NCBI RefSeq assembly: GCF_039545795.1
Contig: NZ_CP154260.1
Span: 7,011,001 to 7,075,000, forward strand
Direction: 5' to 3'
DNA from: Chitinophaga niabensis
Lineage (GTDB): Bacteria > Bacteroidota > Bacteroidia > Chitinophagales > Chitinophagaceae
Length of the DNA: 64,000 nucleotides
Part shown: positions 56,125-64,000 of the stretch, piece after piece
Layout of the letters: each line of letters opens with the position of its first letter
Numbering within the stretch: position 1 is the stretch's first letter
The notes under the pieces: generated by a model
Database searches by the model: none
Told to the model about the DNA's origin: nothing
What the model saw: the letters and a program-made list of their open reading frames with translations, nothing else
Made by a program: the position numbers and the translations under genes

Positions 56125-58878
56125 ATGAAACTAATAGCAGGGTTCGCTTTCTGCCTGGTATTCTTACTGGCTACAGACAGTGCTGCACAGATAAAACTTC
56201 CCGATACCACAAAGCTGAATGGCACGCATGACCTTCAGTTACCTGCCTGGGGACCTTACTCCAAACATTATGCGGGCATTTCCCATATTCCGGATGTTGC
56301 ATCCGGCATGCGGTTCGATTTCTCCGTTTTGCCTGGTTATTACCGCAATAAACTCCTCGTTCCAAACGTACGGTTTGAATCTTTGTATTTTCCCTGGAAT
56401 GTGAAAAATGACGGGAGTGCTATTACTTACCGGTATGAACTGGAATGGAAGGACCAGGTGTATACAGATGTTACGTATATGTTGATCGATACAGCTTCCG
56501 TATTGGTGTCTATGCATTGTGTTAATAATACAGCGCTTCCACAAAACCTTTCCCTGAACCTGGTGGCATCCATAGAATACCCTGATAATTACGGGATGCA
56601 GCAATTAAAATTTGGTGAAGGAACGAAGTGGTATAACGCAGTGGACTATCGTTCCCTTTCGTTTGCTACCAAAAAACCTGCTACCGATCTTGTTTACGAT
56701 GGGTGGATGCGTGGAGAAGTACGGGATTCCCGGCTTATAAATGGCCGCGGCGTTGGAAAAGAATTTGGCCGGCAGCCAGGTGATAAGATCGAGTACGATG
56801 TAGACATATCACCCGGTACCAAAAAGGCCAGGCTTCTTTTTATTTACACAATGAAAGGCGGAAAGGGATCAGCCGTGCAACTCTCAGGGCTGATCAATCA
56901 GAAAGTTACTTTTTTGCCAGGAGATACACTTACTGTACTGGACATTCCGTTTGAAGTAACAGGCAACAATAACCGGCGTTTAACCCTTACATCACTTGGT
57001 GGTGAGGAGATATTGTTGAATGGCTTTGTTGTCACCACAACGCTGTCCGGCACACCTTTTAAGATCGTTCCGGCACCATTGCTTAAAACACCTGTAACGG
57101 AAGAAGATCTCAAAGCCCGCACGCTACTGCTGAAATATCAGGATGTACCGGTGCATTACGGGATCACATGGGATAAAGAACCTTTTAAGATCCGTAGTAT
57201 CAGGAATGATGAACTGGATATCTTTTTCCGGAATGAAACACATAACCATGTGGCTAAGGTGCTGAACGGAAACACGAAAGGAGATTATGCCAATGTTTTT
57301 ATCAGGCCTGTAGAACTGGCGCCATTTTCCTCGCAAACCTGTACGGCGCTGCTTGCATGCGGAACACATGATGGGGTGCTGACTGCATTGAAAAGAAATA
57401 TTCAACTGAAAGATACCATCACGGAAGAAAAGGGAATACTGGAAGAGGGAAAGAAATACCAGTTCAGCCATAAGATGCTGAAAAGTACCTTGCTTTCAAA
57501 TGTGGTATATCCCACTTATACACAAAATCAGTATATCAAACATTTTACACCGGGTAAGTGGTGGAACAGCCTTTATACCTGGGACCTTGGTTTTGTTGCT
57601 CTTGGTCTTTCAACATTTAACCCGGCACTTGCTGCTGAATGTATCAATACTTATGTAACACCACCGGGCAGCCAATCTGCATTCATTCACCACGGATCTC
57701 CATTGCCTGTTCAGATCTATGTGTTCCTGGAGCTGTGGAATAAAACGCAATCCAGGGAATTACTCAGTTACTTTTATCCCCGGCTTAAACAATATTATCA
57801 ATTCCTGGCGGGGCGTTACGGAAGTTCTTCCACCAATGTACTGTCATCAGATCTGCTGAAAACCTGGGACTATTTTTACAATTCCGGAGGCTGGGATGAT
57901 TATCCGCCGCAAGTGGGCGTTCATAGTCAGCGTTTGGAGAAACAGGTAACCCCGGTAGTGACTACAGCACATGTGATCCGTGTAGCTAAGATACTGAGGA
58001 TGGCAGCCAGGGCACTCAATAAGGGTGCTGATCTTAAAGAATACGACAAAGACATCAACCGGTTTAGCGCGGCGTTGCAAAAGCATTCCTGGGATGCAAA
58101 GAGTGGTTACTATTCATATGTGATGCACGATGCTACCGGGCGTGCCGCAGGCTTTTATAAAGACCCTGTATCCGGAGTTAACTTCAATATGGGCCTGGAT
58201 GGCGCTTACCCAATAATATCAGGGATGTGTACGCAGGATCAACAGGGAATTTTAATAGATAAGATCTTTTCACCCCAACACTTGTGGAGCCCTTCCGGGA
58301 TTACGGTTGTGGACCAGTCGGCTCCGTATTACCGGATAGATGGTTACTGGAACGGAGCTGTATGGATGCCGCATCAGTGGTTTGTGTGGAAGAGCATGCT
58401 GGATATGGATAGAAGTGATCTTGCCTATAAAGTAGCTGCGAAGGGCCTGGATGTTTATAAAAAAGAAACAGATGCCTCCTATTATACCTTTGAACACTTT
58501 CTGGCAGCATCCGGCAGAGGTGCAGGCTGGCATCAGTTCTCCGGTTTGTCAACACCCGTGCTGGCCTGGTTTGACGCATATTATAAAACAGGAACCATCA
58601 CTCCGGGATTTGAGATCTGGATCAACGAACAGTCATTTAATGATGATTATAGCGCGTATAAAGCGAATATTTCTTTTGATGAAGCAACCCTTCCGCATAA
58701 ACGCGCTATACTGGCAGGAATGAATCCGGCGTTTGACTACCAGGCGCAGTTCAATGGAGAGCTGGTTGTTCTCAAACGATTGGAGAAAGGTGTGCTGCAG
58801 ATCACCCTTCCTGCTACTAATAAGAGCGGAACGCTGATTATCAGCCGTAGCAACAACCATGGGGCTGGTCGCAATTAA
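56125..58878 (+). CDS. GH63-like exported glycosidase
   Basis: 917 residues, signal peptide ending DSAAQ. The first 430 residues form beta-sandwich domains. From about 450 comes an (alpha/alpha)6 barrel: WWNSLYTWDLGFVALGL, SGGWDDYPPQ with Asp near 591-592 (general acid position in GH63), GYWNGAVWMPHQWFVW, and FEHFLAASGRGAGWHQFSGL with Glu near 790 (base position). These match the GH63 layout of glucosidase I and YgjK. Expected to hydrolyse alpha-glycosidic, often alpha-glucosidic, bonds by inversion. It is the only enzyme gene of locus 4, so it points to an alpha-linked oligosaccharide as ligand. Confidence 0.8.
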   Translation: MKLIAGFAFCLVFLLATDSAAQIKLPDTTKLNGTHDLQLPAWGPYSKHYAGISHIPDVASGMRFDFSVLPGYYRNKLLVPNVRFESLYFPWNVKNDGSAITYRYELEWKDQVYTDVTYMLIDTASVLVSMHCVNNTALPQNLSLNLVASIEYPDNYGMQQLKFGEGTKWYNAVDYRSLSFATKKPATDLVYDGWMRGEVRDSRLINGRGVGKEFGRQPGDKIEYDVDISPGTKKARLLFIYTMKGGKGSAVQLSGLINQKVTFLPGDTLTVLDIPFEVTGNNNRRLTLTSLGGEEILLNGFVVTTTLSGTPFKIVPAPLLKTPVTEEDLKARTLLLKYQDVPVHYGITWDKEPFKIRSIRNDELDIFFRNETHNHVAKVLNGNTKGDYANVFIRPVELAPFSSQTCTALLACGTHDGVLTALKRNIQLKDTITEEKGILEEGKKYQFSHKMLKSTLLSNVVYPTYTQNQYIKHFTPGKWWNSLYTWDLGFVALGLSTFNPALAAECINTYVTPPGSQSAFIHHGSPLPVQIYVFLELWNKTQSRELLSYFYPRLKQYYQFLAGRYGSSSTNVLSSDLLKTWDYFYNSGGWDDYPPQVGVHSQRLEKQVTPVVTTAHVIRVAKILRMAARALNKGADLKEYDKDINRFSAALQKHSWDAKSGYYSYVMHDATGRAAGFYKDPVSGVNFNMGLDGAYPIISGMCTQDQQGILIDKIFSPQHLWSPSGITVVDQSAPYYRIDGYWNGAVWMPHQWFVWKSMLDMDRSDLAYKVAAKGLDVYKKETDASYYTFEHFLAASGRGAGWHQFSGLSTPVLAWFDAYYKTGTITPGFEIWINEQSFNDDYSAYKANISFDEATLPHKRAILAGMNPAFDYQAQFNGELVVLKRLEKGVLQITLPATNKSGTLIISRSNNHGAGRN

Positions 58879-59002
58879 CCCCATAAATTGTCGTACGCGG
58901 CCCCCGTCAGAATCAAATTTTACTGCCACATTTGTAGTGTCAATTGATCATTACAAGTGGAGCAGCAACCACTGCAAAAAACGGGCGAAACCGAAAAGCC
59001 AG

Positions 59003-59476
59003 ATGAGTAGGGAACAAAAAAATGATTTTATGCCAGGTACTGTTTCATTACACAGAATGCTTAAAGCATCACCCGAAAAGATATATCGCGCATTTACTGA
59101 AGCTACGGCAATTGCTTCATGGATACCACCGTACGGCTTTCTTTGCGTTGTTCATGAAATGAATGTGAAGCAAGGCGGTACATATAAGATGTCTTTTCAG
59201 AATTTTTCTACAGGCAATAGCCATTCATTTGGCGGGGAGTATTTAGAGATCAAACCGAACGAATTTCTGAAGTATACGGATCAATTTGATGATCCTAATT
59301 TACCGGGTCAGATCGTTACTTCTATCTGGCTTGAGAAAACCATAGCAGGTACGGATATAAAGATCAAGCAGGAAGGAATTCCTGATGCTATCCCCGAAGC
59401 ATTTTGTTATTTAGGCTGGCAGGAATCGCTGGATAAGCTGATGAGACTGGTTGAGCCTGAAATACCGGATGCTTGA
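59003..59476 (+). CDS. SRPBCC/AHSA1-family protein
   Basis: 157 residues from ATG 59003 (an open frame extends upstream to 58859 but overlaps the GH63-like gene and lacks family sequence). Features: HRMLKASPEKIYRAFTEATAIASWIPPYGF, GGTYKMSFQNFSTGNSH, GGEYLEIKPNEFLKYTDQF, GWQESLDKLMRLVE. This helix-grip fold binds hydrophobic small molecules; members include AHSA1-like and polyketide-cyclase-like proteins. Cytoplasmic. A terminator follows after 14 bases. Confidence 0.88.
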   Translation: MSREQKNDFMPGTVSLHRMLKASPEKIYRAFTEATAIASWIPPYGFLCVVHEMNVKQGGTYKMSFQNFSTGNSHSFGGEYLEIKPNEFLKYTDQFDDPNLPGQIVTSIWLEKTIAGTDIKIKQEGIPDAIPEAFCYLGWQESLDKLMRLVEPEIPDA

Positions 59477-59490
59477 TCAGGTAGCGGAAA

Positions 59491-59536
59491 AATAACAAAG
59501 CGGGGAGGAATCTTTATTCTTTCCCGCTTTGTTATT
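59491..59536 (+). terminator. Intrinsic terminator after the SRPBCC gene
   Basis: Outer perfect stem of 14 bases (59491-59504 and 59523-59536, AATAACAAAGCGGG and its complement) with further pairing inside (GGAAT/ATTCT), followed by T-rich sequence. Its right arm overlaps the -33 box of the next promoter. Confidence 0.85.
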
Positions 59537-59560
59537 TTTATGTAAGAGCCGCTATCTTTA
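59528..59560 (+). promoter_or_regulatory. Likely promoter of the ECF41 gene
   Basis: TTTG at 59528-59531 and TATCTTTA at 59553-59560 (seven of eight to TAnnTTTG), 21 bases apart. The ATG at 59575 lies only 14 bases beyond, so the leader would be very short. Confidence 0.45.
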
Positions 59561-59574
59561 CAACACTAACAGGT

Positions 59575-60450
59575 ATGACTACACAGCTCTCCGATATTTT
59601 TGAACACCGTCCCCTGCTTTTCGCCATTGCTTACCGTATGATAGGAGAGCAGCAGGAAGCGGAAGATATTGTACAGGATGTATATACCAGCTGGCTGGAA
59701 ATGGATACCAACCGGGTGGAGCAACCCCGTCATTATCTGATGCGGGCTGTCACCAACCGTTCCATTAACCGCCTCAAGGTACTGCAACGGCAAAGAGAGT
59801 TGTACATAGGCCCCTGGGTGCCTGAGCCGATAACGGATACAGCATTACCAGAGATCTTCCCGGATACCGGTAATGATCTCTCTATTGGCTTCCTCTTTCT
59901 CCTGGAAAAGCTGAACCCGCTGGAAAGGGCCGTCTTCCTGCTACGGGAAAGCTTTGATCTATCCTATAAAGAGCTGGAGGCTATCCTCGATATTCCCGAA
60001 AGTACCTGCCGCCAGCACCTGCATCGCGCGAAAGAAAAACTCCAAAAGGATAAAAAGCGCTTTGAATCAGATGTGCCCCGTCACCAGCAATTGCTGGAGG
60101 CCTTCATCGTGGCCTGCATGAACCAGGATCAGGATAAACTGATCTCCCTGCTGAAAGAAGATATCAGCTTTTATGGAGACGGTGGGGGCAAAGTTAGTTC
60201 CGCTACCAAACCGCTGTTTGGCCGGGATGTGGTGTCCCGCATGGTACTGGGGCTTTTCAGTAAAGTTCCGGTACCTACTCCTTTATATAACGTATTGATG
60301 GTGAATGGATTGCCGGCACTGGCGCTCTTCGATGCCATTACCAGGGAACCTATTACCTGTATGTGTTTTGAGCATGAAGGTGAGGCGATCGTTAGCTTCT
60401 ATTTTATCCGGAACCCGGATAAATTAAAAAATATCCGCTACCAGGGATAA
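59575..60450 (+). CDS. ECF41-type sigma factor with C-terminal SnoaL-like domain
   Basis: 291 residues, far longer than a plain ECF factor. Region 2: AEDIVQDVYTSWLEM; linker motif YIGPWVPEP (77-85); region 4: SYKELEAILDIPESTCRQHLHRAKEKL; C-terminal NTF2/SnoaL-like domain with DGGGK (202-206) and NPDKL (280-284). WLPEP-, DGGGK- and NPDKL-type motifs define ECF41, whose C-terminal domain acts as a built-in regulator instead of a separate anti-sigma. ECF41 genes usually sit beside genes for carboxymuconolactone decarboxylase-like, oxidoreductase or epimerase proteins; the next gene is such a partner. Confidence 0.93.
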   Translation: MTTQLSDIFEHRPLLFAIAYRMIGEQQEAEDIVQDVYTSWLEMDTNRVEQPRHYLMRAVTNRSINRLKVLQRQRELYIGPWVPEPITDTALPEIFPDTGNDLSIGFLFLLEKLNPLERAVFLLRESFDLSYKELEAILDIPESTCRQHLHRAKEKLQKDKKRFESDVPRHQQLLEAFIVACMNQDQDKLISLLKEDISFYGDGGGKVSSATKPLFGRDVVSRMVLGLFSKVPVPTPLYNVLMVNGLPALALFDAITREPITCMCFEHEGEAIVSFYFIRNPDKLKNIRYQG

Positions 60451-60502
60451 AAATTGTCACGAAATGGGTTAGGGCTTGTCTTCCTGTAAAATACTGTTTA
60501 CA

Positions 60503-61048
60503 ATGGAACATCAATTAAGACTGCAGCCCATCGAGAAGCCCAAAGGACTATACATGAAACTGGGATACTGGTATCTTAAGAAAATGATCGGCAAAGTGAT
60601 CACGCCCGCCAAGGTTGTATATGCGAGAGTGCCCAAACTTATGAAAGTAGCCTCCCTTTTCTATAAGGTCAGCGAGCAGGCACCGCTGAGTGACGACCTG
60701 AAAATTATGTTAAAGGCAATGGTATCTGATCTGAACAATTGCACCTTCTGCATCGATATTACACAGGCATATGCCATGCGCAAAGGAAGTTCTATGAAGA
60801 AATTGGGCGAGATCCACAATTTTGCCACCAGTGAGTTGTTCTCACCTGCAGAACGCGCCTGCCTGAACTATGTAAAGGAAGCGACACTGCACAAACAGGT
60901 GCCGGATGCTGTTTTCCGGGAGCTACAGAAACATTTCAATGAGGAACAGATCATCTATATCACTTTTCTCATGGCATCCGAAGTATACTATAATACCATG
61001 AACCTTGCGCTGGGAATAGGATCAGACGGACTCTGCGCCCTGCAATAA
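60503..61048 (+). CDS. Carboxymuconolactone decarboxylase / AhpD-like protein
   Basis: 181 residues from ATG 60503 (the frame is open upstream from a TTG). All-helical AhpD-like fold with the redox motif NCTFC (Cys80, Cys83), followed by IDITQAYAMRKG and, near the end, ITFLMASEVYYNTMNLALGI. Family members act as peroxidase partners or protect against oxidants. As neighbour of the ECF41 gene it is the probable target of that sigma factor. A terminator follows. Confidence 0.9.
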   Translation: MEHQLRLQPIEKPKGLYMKLGYWYLKKMIGKVITPAKVVYARVPKLMKVASLFYKVSEQAPLSDDLKIMLKAMVSDLNNCTFCIDITQAYAMRKGSSMKKLGEIHNFATSELFSPAERACLNYVKEATLHKQVPDAVFRELQKHFNEEQIIYITFLMASEVYYNTMNLALGIGSDGLCALQ

Positions 61049-61062
61049 AGATTTTAAAAGGT

Positions 61063-61092
61063 AAGAGGTCACTCCGTTTGGAGTGACCTCTT
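61063..61092 (+). terminator. Intrinsic terminator after the AhpD-like gene
   Basis: Perfect 13-base stem (61063-61075 and 61080-61092: AAGAGGTCACTCC/GGAGTGACCTCTT) with loop GTTT, then TGTGT. The T run is short. Confidence 0.85.
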
Positions 61093-61224
61093 TGTGTGCC
61101 CGGGAATTAATTCCGGCAACGATTTCCTGTTTATTTGGCTATTTTTACCCGGACAGTGCTACAAGCTGTAGTTGTCGCCCTATCAGACAGTAACCACATT
61201 TACAAACGGCATAAAACCCAGCAG

Positions 61225-62292
61225 ATGAGATTATTATTACAATGGACGGCTATTACACCAATACTGGCCTGGGCCTTATTCTTTACAGGACTGGTCTACG
61301 ACAGCAGTATTTTTCAGATCATTGCAAGCGTGTTATTGATCGGCAGTGTGATGTCTGCAGTACATCACTCTGAAGTGATCGCGCACCGGGTAGGGGAACC
61401 TTACGGTACGATTATTCTCGCGGTGGCAATTACCGTCATCGAGGTATCTATCATTATTTCACTGATGGTGGCCGGGGGCAACGAAGCGGCTTCCCTTGCA
61501 CGCGATACCATCTTTTCTGCAACCATGTTGATCCTTAACGGTATTGTGGGCCTTTGTCTATTCTTAGGCGGCCTGAAATTCCGGGAACAGATCTTCACTA
61601 AACATTCCGCCACCATTGCACTCGTTTCGCTGATTGCCATCGTGATCCTCACGCTGGTGTTCCCTACGTTTACGACTAGTGTAGAAGGACCTTATTATTC
61701 AACGCCGCAGCTCATTTTCGTTTCCATCGCCTGCCTGGTCATCTATTCCTTTTTCCTGCTGGCGCAAACCCGCAGGCATCGTGAATATTTCCTGGCGGAA
61801 GATGGCGCAGATAACGCCCATGCAATAGTGGTTTCCGGTAAGAAGATGATCGTTAGTCTTGTGTTCCTGTTGCTCAGCCTGGGCATTGTGGTATTGCTGG
61901 CTAAAACCCTTTCCCCAACGATCGAGAAGATCGTGATCGGTTACAATCTTCCGAAAACGCTGGTAGGTGTGATCATTGCGGCAGTAATACTTTTGCCGGA
62001 AGGGATTGCGGCGATCAACGCAGCCAGGAAGAACAAACTGCAGACAAGCCTGAACCTGGCATTGGGATCTGCACTGGCGAGTATCGGGTTGACCATTCCC
62101 TGTGTTTCCATCGTGAGCACGCTGTATAATATGAATATCATTTTAGGGTTGGATATCAAGTCCATGATCTTACTGGGACTTTCAGTGTTCACGGTGATGC
62201 TGTCACTCGCCAGCGGGCGGACGAATATTGTGTATGGAGCAGTATTGCTGGTGAATTTAGCAGCGTTTATATTTCTGATCATTCATCCCTGA
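61225..62292 (+). CDS. chaA: ChaA-type calcium/sodium:proton antiporter
   Basis: 355 residues from ATG 61225 (the frame is open back to a TTG at 61135, giving a basic extension). About eleven membrane helices in two inverted halves, each with the CaCA acidic signature: HHSEVIAHRVGEPYGTIILA with AITVIEVSIIISLM, and NLPKTLVGVIIAAVILLPEG. Both Glu-containing alpha repeats needed for cation binding are present. Should export Ca2+ or Na+ in exchange for H+. Single gene between two terminators. Confidence 0.9.
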   Translation: MRLLLQWTAITPILAWALFFTGLVYDSSIFQIIASVLLIGSVMSAVHHSEVIAHRVGEPYGTIILAVAITVIEVSIIISLMVAGGNEAASLARDTIFSATMLILNGIVGLCLFLGGLKFREQIFTKHSATIALVSLIAIVILTLVFPTFTTSVEGPYYSTPQLIFVSIACLVIYSFFLLAQTRRHREYFLAEDGADNAHAIVVSGKKMIVSLVFLLLSLGIVVLLAKTLSPTIEKIVIGYNLPKTLVGVIIAAVILLPEGIAAINAARKNKLQTSLNLALGSALASIGLTIPCVSIVSTLYNMNIILGLDIKSMILLGLSVFTVMLSLASGRTNIVYGAVLLVNLAAFIFLIIHP

Positions 62293-62314
62293 TAACGTTA
62301 TATTATTATAATAG

Positions 62315-62350
62315 AAAAAAGGGCTTCTCTATAACGGAGAGCCCTTTTTT
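62315..62350 (+). terminator. Intrinsic terminator after chaA
   Basis: A six-A run, GGGCT-T-CTC stem pairing with GAG-AGCCC (one bulged T), loop TATAACG, then six T. The flanking A and T runs pair too. Confidence 0.85.
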
Positions 62351-62421
62351 CGTTTCTCAACATATGTAAATGTTTTTCCGGGCCGGGTTTGTGAATTTAG
62401 CATTTACAAATACTATAAAAT

Positions 62422-62778
62422 ATGCGTTCAAAAAAAGTAGATGAGTTCCTGGCAAAACTGGACCATCCATTAAGAGAAGAGCTCGCAGCACTGCGGGAGA
62501 TAATTATGAAGACCCACCCTGAAATTACAGAAGATGTAAAATGGGGTGGCCCCAGCTTCTATTACAAAGGCGACATTGCCACTTTTAGCCCGCGGGTGAA
62601 AGATGCAGCAACACTGGTCTTTCACCAGGCAGAAGGGTTGACGCCGGGCGCTGTGCTGGAGCCGGCGCCCAAAGGTAAAGCGTATGCCAGATTCAAAAGT
62701 ATGGCAGAAGTAAAGGCTAAAAGCAAAGACCTCCAGGCTATTATTAAGCAATGGATTAAACTCATGAACAAATCATAA
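62422..62778 (+). CDS. DUF1801 (YdhG-like) protein
   Basis: 118 residues, cytoplasmic. VDEFLAKLDHPLREELAALR, EITEDVKWGGPSFYYKGDIA and a basic C-terminus (KDLQAIIKQWIKLMNK) fit DUF1801, a small alpha/beta family related to frataxin-like YdhG proteins. Function not firmly known. The next gene starts three bases after its stop, so the two are co-transcribed. Confidence 0.88.
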   Translation: MRSKKVDEFLAKLDHPLREELAALREIIMKTHPEITEDVKWGGPSFYYKGDIATFSPRVKDAATLVFHQAEGLTPGAVLEPAPKGKAYARFKSMAEVKAKSKDLQAIIKQWIKLMNKS

Positions 62779-62781
62779 GCC

Positions 62782-63261
62782 ATGAAAAACATTCGAACTG
62801 AACTTAAATGGGCAGGGATTTTCTCTCTGATGTACCTGGCCTGGATGTTTACAGAGCATTTATGTGGATTGCATGGGCGCCATATCCAGTACCAGCAGCT
62901 GGTATCAACGTTTATTCTTTTGCCATCATTATTGATCTATGTGTTCGCCATACGCGAAAAGAAAATGAAGGCCTTCCAGGGAGCAATCACCTTCAGGCAG
63001 GCCTTTAAAAGCGGCCTGTTGCTGACCTTGTTCATCGTTATCCTTAGTCCGGTGAACCAACTCATCACACAGGGGCTTATTGCCCCGGAGTATTTTGAGA
63101 ATATGCGGGAATTTGCGGTGTCCAAACAACAAATGTCAGCGGAGGAAGCAGCATCAAGGCTGAACACCGGGGCTTTTATTGTGCAAAGCATTATTGGCGG
63201 GTTAGTTACCGGCGCGGTTTTCTCAGCGCTTATTGCCCTGGTGATCAGAAGCAGAAAGTAA
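62782..63261 (+). CDS. DUF4199-family membrane protein
   Basis: 159 residues, four membrane helices. GIFSLMYLAWMFTEHLCGLH, then KKMKAFQGAITFRQAFKSG between helices two and three, and SIIGGLVTGAVFSALIALVI at the end, the usual DUF4199 plan restricted mostly to Bacteroidota. Inner membrane. Role unknown. Confidence 0.85.
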   Translation: MKNIRTELKWAGIFSLMYLAWMFTEHLCGLHGRHIQYQQLVSTFILLPSLLIYVFAIREKKMKAFQGAITFRQAFKSGLLLTLFIVILSPVNQLITQGLIAPEYFENMREFAVSKQQMSAEEAASRLNTGAFIVQSIIGGLVTGAVFSALIALVIRSRK

Positions 63262-63319
63262 CGGATAATACGATGAAAACGCTCTTACTTCCGCGAACGC
63301 TGCAATATGCCCGCGAAGT

Positions 63320-64000
63320 TTAAAAGTCGATAACCTTCCGGTAAGCTTTTTTAGGCTGCAGGTTTTCATCGAATAACAGTGGATAGTTCTTCCGGCCCTT
63401 TACCGGAAAATTATCCAGCCAGCTCGAACGATCTGAGAGGTTCCAGAAAGTAACGCCGCTGATTACGTCACGATATTTCCTGAATGTATCGAAAAGCATG
63501 GCATATTGCTGTTCCTGCAGCTGCTCCTGTTCTGGTGTGAAATTGTGATGCTCCGGCATTTTATCGTTGGAGAAAACGGATACGTCCAGCTCAGTGATCT
63601 GTATTTTTATGCCAAGCGATGCATATTGATCGATCGTGGACGCCAGCAATTCCCTGGAAGGATTTTTGATGGACCAGTGGCCTTGCAGGCCTATGGCATG
63701 AACTGGGATGTTTGCATCGCGCAGCTTTTTAAGCAGGCGATATATCTTTTCTCTTTTTGCCGGGCTTTCTGTATTATAATCATTGTAGAATAGTACCGCA
63801 TCCGGGTCAGCTTCATGCGCATACAGAAATGCCTGAGCAATAAAGTCTTCCCCGCAGATCTGGTGCCACAGGGAGTTGCGGAGAAACTCGTTGTGGTTGT
63901 CTGATACGGCTTCATTTACTACGTCCCAAGCATATATTTTACCTTTATAACGGCCCACAACATTATGGATGTGTTTGCGCAATCTGTGCAACAAGGTATC
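63320..64000 (-). CDS. GH10 endo-1,4-beta-xylanase, C-terminal part (cut by window edge)
   Basis: The last 226 residues of a GH10 catalytic domain; the 5' part lies beyond the window. Acid/base Glu in WDVVNEAVSD (residue 30 of the fragment), nucleophile Glu in IQITELDVSVF, plus ADPDAVLFYNDYN, GLQGHW and VTFWNLSDRSSWLDNFP, all conserved in GH10. Hydrolyses internal beta-1,4-xylosidic bonds with retention. The protein ends soon after the barrel (KKAYRKVIDF), so no C-terminal binding module follows. It converges with the DUF4199 gene. Confidence 0.95.
   Translation of the reverse strand, partial: DTLLHRLRKHIHNVVGRYKGKIYAWDVVNEAVSDNHNEFLRNSLWHQICGEDFIAQAFLYAHEADPDAVLFYNDYNTESPAKREKIYRLLKKLRDANIPVHAIGLQGHWSIKNPSRELLASTIDQYASLGIKIQITELDVSVFSNDKMPEHHNFTPEQEQLQEQQYAMLFDTFRKYRDVISGVTFWNLSDRSSWLDNFPVKGRKNYPLLFDENLQPKKAYRKVIDF

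Noticed and set aside
58859..59002. N-terminal extension of the SRPBCC protein
   Set aside because: It overlaps the GH63-like gene, has no family similarity and an unlikely composition; ATG 59003 fits the usual length.
61135..61224. Longer ChaA start at a TTG
   Set aside because: Adds a basic stretch before the first membrane helix with no family match; ATG 61225 sits directly before the helix.
1..64000. tRNA, rRNA, CRISPR arrays, insertion sequences, phage or toxin-antitoxin genes
   Set aside because: Looked for clover-leaf-like genes, regular spaced repeats, transposase or integrase motifs and small paired genes; none found by reading. Gaps between genes are all under 300 bases.

Overview
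The window looks like a chromosome segment from a member of the Bacteroidota, probably Chitinophagaceae and Chitinophaga-like. The evidence is four SusC/SusD pairs, SusC proteins with an N-terminal STN signalling domain, FecI-type sigma and FecR (DUF4974) anti-sigma genes, Bacteroidota promoter boxes (TAnnTTTG) and Bacteroidota-restricted families (DUF3823, DUF4199). I saw no tRNA, rRNA, CRISPR array, IS element or phage gene. The left edge cuts a GMC oxidoreductase and the right edge cuts a GH10 xylanase, both on the minus strand.

Layout. 1-758 (-): oxidoreductase pair. Locus 1 (857-16561): FecR, SusC, SusD, a DUF4832-type TIM-barrel protein, a Tat-exported carbon-nitrogen hydrolase, an Asp-rich calcium-repeat protein, three related beta-helix lipoproteins, a strong terminator, then a lone ECF sigma gene. 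16558-18001 (-): DMT transporter and membrane J-domain protein. Locus 2 (18098-31277): sigma, FecR, SusC, SusD, a large duplicated secreted protein, a protein with an FMN-attachment motif, a FAD-dependent oxidoreductase and ApbE. 31353-36592: thioredoxin-like protein, RidA-like protein, serine hydrolase, CHAD protein and small membrane proteins. Locus 3 (36703-46768): sigma, FecR, SusC, SusD, DUF3823 lipoprotein and a GH42-like protein, followed by a macroglobulin-like protein on the minus strand. Locus 4 (49188-58878): sigma, FecR, SusC, SusD and a GH63-like glycosidase. 59003-64000: SRPBCC protein, ECF41 sigma with its AhpD-like partner, ChaA-type antiporter, DUF1801, DUF4199 and GH10.

How it works together (family knowledge plus inference). 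Each SusC/SusD pair should bind and import a glycan or glycoconjugate. The STN domain of SusC touches FecR in the periplasm, and FecR controls the sigma factor that transcribes the locus. Downstream enzymes process the ligand in the periplasm or on the cell surface. The most unusual parts are: (i) matching minus-strand terminator and promoter signatures in the FecR-SusC gaps of loci 2 and 4 only, suggesting about 90-100 nt antisense RNAs; (ii) a self-contained extracytoplasmic flavin-redox module in locus 2, with ApbE, an apparent FMN-carrier protein and a FAD oxidoreductase; (iii) locus 1, whose sigma gene lies about 14 kb from its FecR beyond a terminator.
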